Source of the DNA: Onthophagus taurus
Lineage: Eukaryota > Arthropoda > Insecta > Coleoptera > Scarabaeidae
DNA length: 64,000 nt
NCBI RefSeq assembly: GCF_036711975.1
Contig: NC_091972.1
Span: 12,777,001-12,841,000, forward strand
Direction: 5' to 3'
Numbering within the stretch: position 1 is the stretch's first letter; each line of letters begins with the position of its first letter. This document shows positions 47,123 through 58,584 of the stretch, piece by piece. Below the pieces are notes generated by a model, which was not told where the DNA came from, did no database searches, and saw only the letters and a program-made list of their open reading frames with translations. The position numbers were made by a program, and so were the translations under genes.

Positions 47123-47637
47123 TTTCAGCACCGTCACAATTGATTCATGGTCAAAAGTATGTCTGCAAAATTGCTGATGGTTATTCTAATGAATGGAACT
47201 GCGTCCTCCCAATGTTAGGGAGAAGTGCCCATAAACTTTTTCGAAACGAACCTGTTGTATATAATAGATTTGCACCATATGGCGGAAATAGTATTTTACA
47301 AAACTTTCAAAATGTAAATACACCTTATTCACAGATTTGGGGAAATATGATGGAACCCATGCTATATAAAAACAACGAACGATTATTTAGGAATCGGAAA
47401 AAAAAGGGATTTAGTGATGATTTTATGGACAGCCTTATGAAAAAAGTCGAAAACTACAAAAAATTTGTTTCAAAAAAACTTAAAAAAGAAGAAATATATT
47501 ACGGTAAAACATGGGTAGGAAAGCAGACATCGCATGGCAACGTCCATCAGCAAGCTATTATCGGCAATGGAGGATACATGTCCAGTAACATTAAAAAACA
47601 TCGATACTCAAGAACACATCCAATTAAGCAAGGGTGA
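47123..47637 (+). CDS. Alternative terminal exon E: two-cysteine module and basic tail
   Basis: Tandem acceptors TTTCCAG|TTTCAG (exon starts 47123 or 47129) are both phase 1, so a two-residue difference is possible. It continues I-SAPSQLIHGQKYVCKIADG, then EWNCVLPMLGRS. The tail is strongly basic (NRKKKGF, KKVENYKKFVSKKLKKEE) and includes one QQAIIGNGGYM copy of the repeat that dominates exon J. The frame ends KQG-TGA; the stop overlaps a good donor-like GG|GTGAGT, but splicing there would give phase 2 and break the frame of the later exons. The nearest clear AATAAA is at 48079, farther away than for the other exons. Confidence 0.75.
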
Positions 47638-48308
47638 GTGAAGAATTTCAAAAAAAATATACTATAATGAGTCGAACTAGGACTTACTTGTAGCAGAAGT
47701 AACAAAAATCAAGAAGTTACAGAACCAAAAAGTAAAGATGGATCAAATAACGATTAATAATATAATAATATGATGAAGAGCACATACAAATATTGATGAC
47801 ATAAGTAAAAATAGATAAGATAAGAATAGAACATAAGGATTTTTTTGTTAATGATACATATCATTAGGTATTAAGAGTACCCACGATCTTTATACTTAAA
47901 ATACCAAAAATATTTCCCACATTCCCCGGTATATCTGAAATGATCGAGTAGTTCTTAAATCATACTCAATTAATTCAGATTAGCCACCTAATAAGCACTT
48001 TTATAACCAAGATCGTGACTACCAATAATACTTCGTACTTGTGATCATTTCAATAAGATATGATTACAACACAGTACTAAATAAAATGAAATAATTTAGT
48101 CAACTTTGCTGAAATCTTTGAAACAAAAAGTGTATTTTTCTATTAAACTAGATTAACTACTTTATAATCTAAAAAGTGTTGAATACGTGAAGATCGCGAG
48201 TGATTGCCCAAATGTTTCGTTCGGTGTTAACTCCAACGCATTACAAAACATAATCGGACATAAGCGATAACGAAACTATTGATTATAACCCCCTCTTTTT
48301 ATTTGCAG
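47638..48308. other. Intron or spacer between terminal exons E and F
   Basis: At 671 bp this is one of the larger gaps in the array. I searched for a signal-peptide exon and found none; short ATG frames close at once. It ends in a long pyrimidine tract, CCCCCTCTTTTTATTTGCAG. Confidence 0.5.
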
Positions 48309-50650
48309 TGCCTACAGCACATTTAATGAGATATAACGACGAGGATCCATTCCTTAGAATTCATCAATCAATTGACTTTAACGGGATAAATCAAGAGGCA
48401 GGTGTAGATAGTGGTGCGGAAGATATTTTACAATCTATCTCACCTTCTGGGGATATTATTCAAAGTATAGGAGGCGGTGCAACAAACGGTGTTGGTGTGG
48501 GAGCACGATCAAATGGTGGTGGTGGTTATAGTTCTAATTTTGGAATTGATCAAGCATCTAATGCAAGAGGATACCCTTCCAGTTCTGGTAGCTTATTAGC
48601 ATCTAGTGGAAGTAGATATGCTTCAAATTCCGCAGGAGTTTTTGGTTCTAGTCAAAATCAATATAACCAATACTCTGGAGCTGCAATGGGATCTAGTGGA
48701 AACGGATTCAGTTCTGCGGGGTTAGGAACTACCGCAAGTAGAAATACTTTTACTCCGGGAGGTGTTGCTACTACTGGTATTAATACATATAATTACGGAA
48801 GAGACGTTGGGTCTACGGGATATGGATATAATTACGGGTTTGGAAGAGTCCCAAATAATAATTTTGGAGGATATCCAACATCAAGCGAGACGTTAGTATC
48901 GGGATACGGAGCTGGTTCTAGTTCTTCATCTGCTGGTTATTCCGGATTGATTCACAACAAATTTATTAATCAAGCCGATAAGGGATTGAGTGAAACTCAT
49001 ATTCCCCATACTGTAGTTGGAACAAATACTGCGCAAGCTGCAGGGGGTATTAATAGTGATGTTAACGTTGGACTTTTATCAAACACGAATGCAGCTATGA
49101 TTAGCCAATCCGCAGGAACGTATGGAGCTAGTGCTAAAAATAGCATAAGTGGGGGTTCTGAATCTAATTTTAATTACAATACAGGCTACATGAAACCAGT
49201 CGCCCCAACAACCGTACAGACACAACCACCAGCTATAAATTCTTTGCCATCTTTACAAACACCTCCTGGAAGATTTAGTGGAAGTGTTCAACCATATCCT
49301 TATGGAAGTGCATCCTTAGGGAGCCATATACAATATCCCGGCACTTCTATGGCAGCAATAAACCAAGCTTACAAGGAGACTATGGAAAAGTCACATCATG
49401 CAACGCAAGCGACTTCATCAGCGTTTGGAGCTTCCATAGAAAACAAATTTAGTGGTTATAACCAACATAGTGGTGGTATTCAACAAAATGGAATTGCATC
49501 CTTAGGTCGAAGTATACAACACCCAGATGCCTCCATTGCAGCAATGAAGGCCGCAGCTGCAGTAACACAAACTCACTTAAACACTAACCAATTATATAAG
49601 GAAGCCAAGGAAAAGGCACTCCATAGTGCGCAAGTTGTTTCGGCATTAGGAGCATCTAAGGAATCTCAAATTGGTGGTCATATTCAACAAGCACAAGGCA
49701 ACAATATTATACAGTCCATAAGATCCGATGAATCTGCAGAAGATTTAGGTATTATACAGTCAAATCAAGCTGATGCAAGTGCTCTACAAGCCAATCACAA
49801 AACGGCTTCCGATGGTTATGCGGCTGCAGGAAATTATAACGGTAATGCTGTTGGTGTCGCCACAATGGATTCAAGCGCAATTGCTAATAGCGCAAACTCA
49901 TTCATCGCAGCAAACACGGCATTGGACTCCAGTGCTATGATTAGCCAGGGAAATTCTATGGACTCTTCTTCTAGCAATTCTAATCTTATCGCTCAAGAAA
50001 ATTCGGCTATGGATTCAAGCATATCAGGATCCAACTCTATCAGCCGAGGAAGCTTAAATATGGACGCAAGTGCTAATTCTAATGCTAATTCTATTTCTCA
50101 AAATAGTTTATCGGCTGATGTAAGCGGTTCCAGTGCCAACTTGGAAGCACAAAATGCTTTGGGCAATGATTTAAATGCAGCTAATTCTATAAATCAAGCT
50201 CGCTCAGAATCAGATTCCAGTTCTTTAAGTGCAACAGCAGTGAATCAAGTAAATTCACCTATGAATTCTGGAAGCTCAAGTGGTAACAACATGAACGAAA
50301 AGAATTATGCGCCAGATCCTCTTACCGCAAACTTTATTGGCGGTATTTTAGGTTCCAATAAACCAAGTGGACAAGGATTTGGAAATCCTCTTCAAAATAT
50401 GGTTAATTCTTTGACTGCCGACATAGGTAAATCGACTGCTGGAGGAATTGCAAATAACATGGGGATGGCAAACGCATTCGCTGCATCAGCTTTGTCTAAT
50501 ATGCCGTCCGAACATAACATGAATCAAGATGGTTCACAAATGAACATTGGCAACGTTTCCGAGAAAAAGACCCGCGTGAGAAATGTTATAAAAGGTTCCT
50601 TTAATAGAAGTGACACCAAAAAGAAAAATATCATCGGCAGTTTTCAATGA
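48309..50650 (+). CDS. Alternative terminal exon F: 780-residue Ser/Asn/Gly/Ala-rich protein without cysteine
   Basis: One uninterrupted exon of 2.3 kb behind a very strong acceptor; phase 1, M-PTAHLMRYNDEDPFLRIH. No cysteine was seen and the two-cysteine module is absent. The first third is Gly/Ser/Tyr-rich (SSSSSAGYSG, YNYGRDVGSTGYGYNYG). The middle has Ala/Gln segments with the repeated IQ(Y/H)P...SIAAMKAAAA theme. The last third repeats loose units of the type MDSS-SNSN-LIAQENS, SISGSNSISRGS and SISQNSLSADVS. The end NVIKGSFNR...NIIGSFQ matches exons C and G. The composition is like silk- or glue-type structural proteins. AATAAA at 50686. Confidence 0.85.
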
Positions 50651-50846
50651 TACGCATATTTTGTATGTATGTATACGAAAGTAAGAATAAATTACTACTA
50701 GTTGAATTTTCTCTTTTTATTTACGTGTAACATCCCTTACAAAAAAAAAGAAGATTGTTCAACTTTATCACATCGTAATTTACCATTCGCCGCCAAAACG
50801 AAAAATGACTTTATAAAAATGTGAGTAATAGTATGCTTTGTTCCAG

Positions 50847-51412
50847 GACAAATTGTGTACGCCCATAATAAATTTTACATGTGCCACCACTTGCAACAAC
50901 CACAATATCATTGGATGTGTATGGAAATTGTGGATCCGATTACCAAATACGAGGGATTTTACAGACCTGACAACTACCATGGAACACTAAATTCTGTTAA
51001 TTTTAATCCCTATTACCCACAACTTAGAATGTTACACCCTTACGTTCAAAGATCTCAAAATGACGATGTCAGTTCCGAAATGGAAAATAATGGTGCGTCA
51101 CCCGATGATGACAGACCTCAATTACGCATGCTTGATGATGTTGATGCTACAAATCTTTTTCCTCAAGAAATGCCGAGCCAAAGCATTGGCGGTGTAAGCG
51201 AAACAAAAACTACTGTTAATAACGTTATTTCAGATTCTTTTAATACAAAAAACAATGTTGTATCAAACGTTATCGGTTCTTTTAATGACCAAGACGATTA
51301 CGACGATGATGAGGAGGATTACCCGATAGCAGCAAGGTATTGGCGACGTCGTCGCCATCCTGGACGGAGTAGAAGATATCGCCCGCGATTTAGGCGTTAT
51401 AGTGATTATTAA
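50847..51412 (+). CDS. Alternative terminal exon G: two-cysteine module, acidic and Arg-rich tail
   Basis: The acceptor CTTTGTTCCAG lies 197 bp after exon F. It continues R-QIVYAHNKFYMCHHLQQPQ, then YHWMCMEIVDP: the two-cysteine module. Next come RPQLRMLDDVDATNLF (the shared D-D-x-D motif), ETKTTVNNVISDSFN and NVIGSFNDQ (shared terminal motif). The end is a highly acidic patch (DQDDYDDDEEDY) and an arginine-rich terminus (RYWRRRRHPGRSRRYRPRFR). The opposite charges suggest an ionic interaction role, which is inference. AATAAA at 51417 is five bases after the stop. Confidence 0.82.
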
Positions 51413-51557
51413 ATGTAATAAAGAAAATTTAAGAGAGTTGTTGTATTATTTCCGCTTACCGTCTGGCACAATCGTTCCTCAACTCATCGAACATACTTTT
51501 CACGTTATTCACACTTATTTCGTTTTTATTAATTATTTCGTGTAATTGTTACAACAG

Positions 51558-51653
51558 GTTATAGGTCACCATACCGAACTTTTGCTCCATCAGTAAACCC
51601 TGGAAACTACCGATTAGGACCTAACAACGATTATTATGGACCATATGCACCAG
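51558..51653 (+). CDS. Candidate internal exon H, symmetric phase 1
   Basis: ACAACAG|GT at the 5' side and CACCAG|GTAAAAG at the 3' side enclose 96 nt, phase 1 on both sides, so the exon can be included or skipped without changing the frame. It encodes a Tyr/Pro-rich peptide (SPYRTFAPSVNPGNYRLG, then NNDYYGPYAPG). Joined to exon I the junction would read APG-QQMASVADG. If the donor is not used, the frame continues 13 residues to a stop near 51687, so it could instead be a short terminal exon. Confidence 0.5.
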
Positions 51654-51930
51654 GTAAAAGATTTATTTTATTTTTTTTTAATAATTAACCTTTCTTGAGT
51701 CAAATTTAAAATGATTATGTTTCCATTGCAATTATTTATGCATAAATATTCATAGATATTTCAGGACAAGAGGGTTGGAAACTTGATAAATTGAGTTGAT
51801 TAAGTCATAAAAAATTCTAAAAACTTATATATAACAAATTTCTTTTCGGAAAGTTTAGTCTATATAGTGTTTGTGATGTGTGCTTTCAAAAGAGGTGTGA
51901 TGAAGTGCTAATATCTGTCTATCGTTCCAG

Positions 51931-53843
51931 GCCAACAAATGGCATCTGTGGCCGATGGCAGATATTGCACGAGCTGCGATCAGTTAAACTCAGGATTGTG
52001 GAACCAACCATCACCAAAGCTTATAGGATACATTGTAGTGCCCGTATATAAAAAAACTCAATTAAGACAATCGCTTTGTTCGACGTTTCCAAGAAGTTGT
52101 TTAGGAATTCAAAACAATCTTTCTCCAACAAAGAATTATCTACGATCTCAACCCAATTATTTAGCGCAGGGTGTTCGAAATAATCCTCCCGCAATACCAA
52201 TGAATTATCGACAAGATCAATCAAATTATCTTCCTTTTACTGCATCAATAATGAACAATCGAGCAATCCTACAGAACTATCCAATATCACAAAAACCTTA
52301 TCTAGGAGACATCCAACCAACTTCTCCAGGGATTAGATATCCTACAAGTCAACCAAATTATGAGTATCAACCAACATCTTTATCGTTCAACAGAGTTAGA
52401 AATGAATTACTTAAAAGATATCGTCAACCATCTTCTTTAACATCCACGATGCCAAATGGATTGTCGAGATTTACACCACAGTATACCGAATTTCCACAAC
52501 AAAATCTTCGGCCATCTTCCTTAACATCTACGATGCCAATTGGGTTGTCGAGATATACACCACAGTATACCGAATTTCCACAGCAAAATCTTCGTCCATC
52601 TTCTTTAACATCCGCGATGCCAATTGGATTGTCGAGATATACACCACAGTATACCGAATTTCCACAGCAAACACCATGCTCCCAGTCAAAATTACAAACA
52701 CCTCCTGTAATCAATCAAAACAATAATATGGATTCTTTTGCTGCTAATAATTATAATACTATGTTGCCACCAAATAGAGATGTGTTACTTCCTAGTATTG
52801 GAAACGCACGCGAAAACATAAACGTAAACATGGGATATGATCCTCAAAGAAATAGTATACAACAGTTTGGAAACGATCAACCATTACCATCATTGACAAG
52901 TACTCAAAATCAACAAAGTGATTATGGATCTAATTCATTTTCAAATGGGCAGCAAAACAATCAAGATAATGTACCATCAAATTTAGTAGCATCAAATACG
53001 ATGAATTATGATAGCGTAAATCAATTTGGATATGGCGCAAGCACTTCAAACGATCTTGATCAAACAAAACCTAACGGAGACTCTAACTTTGCGTCTTCTT
53101 TCGATTCAGTATCTAAAAGCATCGATACTTCCAATTCGGATGTCGGAAGTTCAGCCTTAGGTTATGATAGTGCAAAGGATAATGCTCAAATGGAACAAGT
53201 TGTGAACCCAAATGACGATTCGGTGAAGATACAACAAGCATCTCAAGGCATGGATAATATTCAAAATCAAGTTGTTTCGGGACAAGATGACGCAAAACTT
53301 CAACAAGCCGAAAATGTTATTAATAATGGAGATGCATCGCAAGATTTATTACAAAATGCGTCACAAGATTTATCACAAGATTCATCGAGTGATGCACCAA
53401 AGAAACCTAATTTAGAATTGAACGATGATAAACATTTTGCGCAAGCGTCGATTGGTAGAGGTATCAAACAACATCAAATACTTAATGTGGATAAAATAGA
53501 TAAAAAAGCAAAGCGCGCAATGCAAGCAACTATTGGTTCAAACAATGTACAAAATCAAATAGTCAATTATCATGATGCTGATATTCCTGTATCAAACGAT
53601 ATGAGTATGCAAAATGATATGCCAATGAATCAAGATGATGCTGATACAAAACTTCAAGATAATAGTGGAGCGGGTGATGTTGCGAATAGAATACATGATA
53701 TCCGAACAAACATTAATTTCGGATCAAATATTGGAAATCGGTACGAACCTGTTTACATGCAACAATTCGCAAATTCTGGATCTGACGCACCAAATGGAGG
53801 AGCCGGTAACATGATGAGTCAAGCATACAACAAGCAACCGTAA
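51931..53843 (+). CDS. Alternative terminal exon I: Gln/Asn/Ser-rich protein with 28-residue repeats
   Basis: The acceptor is TCTATCGTTCCAG with CTAAT branch-like sequence at about -21, similar to exon C. Joined to exon H or the leader it reads QQMASVADGRYCTSCDQLNS (two-cysteine module, changed spacing). The body is Pro/Tyr/Gln-rich, with an 84-bp (28-residue) direct repeat three times from 52428 (PSSLTSTMP.GLSR.TPQYTE). Then comes Asn/Ser/Asp/Gln-rich sequence with QQASQGMDNIQNQ, AQASIGRGIKQHQ and MQATIGSNNVQNQ (relatives of the exon J repeat), and the end NIGNRYEPVYMQQFA shared with exon C. Stop at 53843, AATAAA at 53900. Confidence 0.85.
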
Positions 53844-53996
53844 ACACATTAATTTTGACATTAAATTAAATATATTTTGTTGTAATTCATAAATAATTGA
53901 ATAAAAATAATTCTGACAACTGCCAATTTTCTTTTAGTCAACTAAACAAGCATTATGTGTTTTGACGTTTTTAATAATAATAATCTCTTCTTTTAG

Positions 53997-56900
53997 GGCC
54001 TCTTACTCGAAGGTGTAGATATCCAGGTTACTTTCAATGCTTGCTCTTAAGTTATCAGAACAATCCTTACAATCGGCCAATATTCGATTCTCCCCAAAAC
54101 AGGATGTTAGACGATGAAGATGCAAACCTGCGGTTTGGTGGATTTGGCGTTCAACAAGCTGCTTCGGGAACTGGCAATGTTCAAAACCAAAATATTAACC
54201 GCGGTATGGCTTATGATGCAAGTAATGTGGGCATCATGAAAGCACAAGCTGATCAAGATCTATCGAATATGCTACAACAAAGTGGTTTCGGAAGCAAAAA
54301 CCTTGCATCAGATACATTCCAACAAGCTGCTAGTGGACAAGGAAATGTACAAAGCCAAAACATTAAACGCAGAAATGATTTTGCAGCAAGCAGTTTGTCT
54401 GCACTCCCTGGCCAATCGAGCCAAGCACTATCAGATTTACTACAACAAAGCGTTCGTGGTATGGGGGCCGCTAACGATATTTCTGCACAACAAGGAGTAG
54501 GGCAGGGTGATGTACAAAGTCAACTGCTTAAACAATCACTAGCAGATTATATAAAACAAAACGCTGGTGTTGGTGGAAGAGGTTTTCAACAAGCAATTAT
54601 AGGAAATTATAATAATCAAAATCAACTAGCTGGAAGAGCACTATCAGATAACCCAAATAATCATGGTTTAGCAAACGATTTCTTTGCACAACAAGCAGCT
54701 TCAGGAGTAGGAAATGTACAAAATCAAATAATTAGGCGACTCCTAGCAGATTCCCTACAACAAAATGCTAATGGTTTCGGCATGGGAAATGATGCACAAC
54801 AAGCAATTGTAGGACACAAGAACAATCAAAACCAATTGCTTCGAAAAACATATGATCAAGTAGCATTACAAGGTGCTTTAGCTCAACAGGATGTTGCCAG
54901 TTTAATGAACGCACAAGCTGACCAACCACTATTAGATTTAATGCAACAAAGCGGACGCGGTTTTAATTTGGGACACGATGCACAACAAGCAATTATAGGA
55001 AACAGGAACAATCAAAACCAACAATTTCGTAAAACATTTGATCAAATAGCATTACAAGGTGCTTTAGCTCAACAGGATGTTGCCAGTTTAATGAACGCAC
55101 AAGCTGACCAACCGCTATTAGATTTAATGCAACAAAGCGGACGCGGTTTTAATTTGGGACACGATGCACAACAAGCAATTATAGGGAACAAGAATAATCA
55201 AAACCAACAATTTCGTAAAGCATTTGATCAAGTAGCATTACAAAGTGCTTTAGCTCAACAGGATGTTGCCAATTTAATGAGCGCACAAGCTGATCAACCG
55301 TTATTAGATTTAATGCAACAAAGCGGACAGGGTTTTAATTTAGGAAGCGATGCACAACAAGCAATTATAGGGAACGCGAATAATCAAAACCAAGGATTTC
55401 GTAAAGCATTTGATCAAGTAGCATTACAAAGTGCTTTAGCTCAGCAAGATGTTTCCAATTTAATGAACGCACAAGCTGATCAACCGTTATTAGATTTAAT
55501 ACAACAAAGCGGACAGGGTTTTAATTTAGGAAGCGATGCACAACAAGCAATTATAGGGAACAAAAATAATCAAAACCAAGCATTTCGTAAATCATTTGAT
55601 CAAGTAGCATTACAGAGTGCTTTAGCTCAGCAAGATGTTTCCAATTTAATGAACGCACAAGCTGATCAAGTGCTATTAGATTTAATAGCACAAAGCGGTC
55701 AGGGATTTGGTATGGGACAGGATGCGCGCCAACAAGCAATTCTAGGACATGGAAATAACCAAAATCAAGTTAAGAGAAGGCCTATGGACTATGCAGCATT
55801 ACAGGGTGCTTTTGCGCAACAGGATATGTCTAGTTCAATGAACGCACAAGCTGATCAACCACTATCTGATTTAATACAACAAAATGGACTTGGTTCTAAT
55901 ATGGGAAACGATGCTGTGCAACAAGCAGCCATAGGAAACGGAAATAATCAAAATCAACTTTTTAGAAAAAGAAATTTTGCCATGGATAATTTAATAAATT
56001 CCTTAAACGATGATTTCCCAGGCGGAAATGACTATTCAGGATATCGCGTTCAACAAGCAGCGTCTGGTGTAGGCAATGTTCAAAATCAAGCAATACACGA
56101 CGAAGATAATCTAAACGCTTTATTACAAAACCAAGCTTTAAACGATGAAGAAATGTTATTTAATCTAGGTTTTAATGGTAATATCGGTGCAACAACTAAT
56201 CCCCCACCACAACCAATCGCATATCAGCCATATCAGCCATATCCCACTTACAAACAAGTTCCTATTATAGTAAGTAAACCTGTACTAGCAGATGCTCCAA
56301 ATGCAAGAATCCAACAAGCGGCACAAGGCGTAGGTAACGTACAAAATCAAAATCTAAGACTACTGAGTGATGAAGATGCGGAAGCTCGATTTGCATTCAA
56401 TCCCTATAGTCCACCACCCAGTGAAGGTATTAGAGCTCAACAAGGAATTCAAGGAAGAGGAAATACACAAAACGAAATTATTAACAAAGGAATAGTTTTT
56501 AATGACGAAGATATGGGGGGAAATTTTTATGGTTTGCCCTCGGGAGTACAACAAGCCGCTCGGGGACTTAATAATGTTCAAAGTCAGGGTGTCAGAGGCT
56601 ACACGAATGGTATGAAAGTTCAGCAAGGAGCGCAAGGAGTAGGAAATGTTCAAAGACAAGCCATCAATAATGATATGCCAAGCAACGGTTTCGGTTATGG
56701 TTATGGCTATTCTCCCATGGGTGGTCCAGTTAGAGCTCAACAAGCTGCTTCGGGAACCGGTAACGTTCAAAGCCAAAGCATTAATGACGAGGACGGACTA
56801 TTCAATGATGAAGATGTAAACAATGCAGTTGCCAATCTTCGTATTGGTCCTCCACAAAATACCGCTAAGAAAGCACTTAATGCGCAACAAGCAGCAAAAG

Positions 56901-57412
56901 GAGTAGGCAATGTTCAAAATCAAGTTATAAACAAATATGAGACAGAGAATGCAGGTTTTGGCGGAGAAGGAGGTTTTGGTGGGTCAGGAGGTTTTGGTGG
57001 GCCAGGAGGTTTTGGTGGGCCAGGAGGTTTTGGTAGACCAAGCGGACCTTTCGCGGGACCAGGTGCCAGACCTCCAAGATTCGGCGGAGGACCTGGATTT
57101 GGTGGAGGACCAGGAGGTTGTTCTGGTTGTTATGGTATGGGTGGTGGTGGTGGTATCGTTGGAGGTGGAGGCGTTCCGGGACCAGCCTTTGCCGGAAAAG
57201 GCTTTGGTGGTGGAGGTTATGGTGGTGGAGGTTTTGGTGGTGGAGGCTTTGGTGGCGGAGCCTATGGCGGCGGAGCTTATGGAGGCGGAGGAGACTCTGA
57301 TGAAAAATACCAACAAGCGGCGAATGGAGTCGGAAATGTTCAAGATCAAACAGTGGCAAGAAGAAAAGTGATTAACGACGAAGATTTTCAAGCGGGATTT
57401 TTGGTAAAATAA
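53997..57412 (+). CDS. Alternative terminal exon J: QQAxxGxGNxQxQ repeat protein with Gly-rich tail
   Basis: The acceptor is CTCTTCTTTTAG; it continues R-PLTRRCRYPGYFQCLLLSYQ with two cysteines, then LDDEDANLRFGG. About 20 copies of a 13-residue unit follow (for example QQAASGTGNVQNQ, QQAIIGNKNNQNQ, QQAAKGVGNVQNQ). Between 54791 and about 55910 the unit sits in an exact 186-bp (62-residue) tandem repeat, about six copies, with the spacer FDQVALQSALAQQDV...DQPLLDL.QQSGQGF. Further DEDAEARF-like motifs lie between later units. The end is glycine-rich (GGFGGPGGFGGPGG, GGYGGGGFGG) with GCSGCYG, then a last QQAANGVGNVQDQ. The frame is 1138 codons. The unit resembles curli-type beta-solenoid repeats in its Q, G, N and Q spacing, which is inference. 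AATAAA at 57449. Confidence 0.88.
54791..55910 (+). repeat. 186-bp tandem repeat within exon J
   Basis: GATGCACAACAAGCAATT-type starts occur at 54791, 54977, 55163, 55349, 55535 and 55721, exactly 186 bp apart and therefore frame-preserving. The central copies differ by only a few bases; the outer ones are more diverged, as expected of unequal exchange. Confidence 0.95.
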
Positions 57413-58584
57413 AATAAGTTATTTAGATGTATTTCATGTAGCAATGACAATAAAAACGATAATAAATAATTCATCTTTTTCTGAAAACAAAAAAATAAAA
57501 TAAATAAAATACATTTGTAAATAAAAGTCTAAATAAAAATTCGAAATAAATCTGTACCTGAAGTGATTAACAATGTTATAATAATCCATAAACCTACGAA
57601 GCAGTTTGTCAAAAAAATGCTTAGAATGCTGTTCCACATCTTCTGATTTATTATCTATTACAACCCATCAAGTTTAATAATTTTGTGAGCAGGGAAATAA
57701 ATAACAGAAATGACCTTAAAGATACTAACATCCCAGTCTTGTTGATCATGTTCACAACCATCTCATTCTTTTAGTGTACATGACCACTGAACTCTGCTTT
57801 TGTACTCTCACAAATTACACCAGCTTGAAGCACTCAATCATCTGATTTTGATCTGGTCCATATTGTGGAAGATAACTGTTCATAACTCTTGACGAATTTG
57901 AGATTTTTTTTGGAGATTCCCCGCTCTTGATCGAACTTGTAAGGAGCGAATTATCCCGTGATTAAGAGCAGATTAAAGGAATTTAACATATTAAAGGAAG
58001 TTTCTCTACCTTCTATTAGGGAAATTAAATTACCTTATTACATGTGTTAAAATCTTTTTAAGGATTTTTTTATTGATTCTTATTTATTTCTTTTTTTAAT
58101 TATTTTCTTAATTAAATAAGGTCCCTACTTTTCGCAACAAGAAGCGAAAAATACTTTCCAACAATTATTAGAGAATAGCATAATCCACTTCAAGACGGCG
58201 CGGTTGTAAATTCATAACATATGAAAATAAAAATGGTTTAAATGATTAGATTCATTCCACTGTACAAAAATATAAAACAATATACTTTAAATAAATTGAA
58301 TTCAATTTAAATCTTTTTCTTCCGCATAGATCAAAATCATAAACCGTCTCAATACTAAATCTTCAAAAAAAATTTAGCCAACAAATTTATAACATCAATT
58401 ATAAGAAAATTAGTATCAAAATTAATACTGTTTAAACATATCACAGAATCAAAATCCAATTTTCTTTAGTACCTACACCTTTTCGTTTAATGAACATTTA
58501 GTATTAAACAGTTTACTCTGTATCAAAATCGGTATCATATCAAAATAGCTACAATATACTCCACTATTTAAATTTTTTGGAAAA
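57413..58584. other. Convergent intergenic region between the secreted-protein locus and the RhoGAP gene
   Basis: Contains the exon J poly(A) signal (57449) and AT-rich DNA. 57540-57960 may be old transposon sequence, but I could not assign it. Confidence 0.4.

Noticed and set aside
47626..47645. Donor-like GG|GTGAGT at the end of exon E, which would make E an internal exon
   Set aside because: The cut would leave phase 2, while all downstream acceptors are phase 1, so any join would break the frame; the overlapping TGA stop is preferred.
56925..57391. Open frames of 135-144 codons on both strands over the Gly-rich end of exon J
   Set aside because: They are shadows of the GGX repeat; the main frame is continuous for 1138 codons and carries the family motifs.
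57540..57960. Possible Tc1-like transposase remnant on the minus strand
   Set aside because: Only vague similarity over short pieces; no catalytic motif or terminal repeat could be pointed to.
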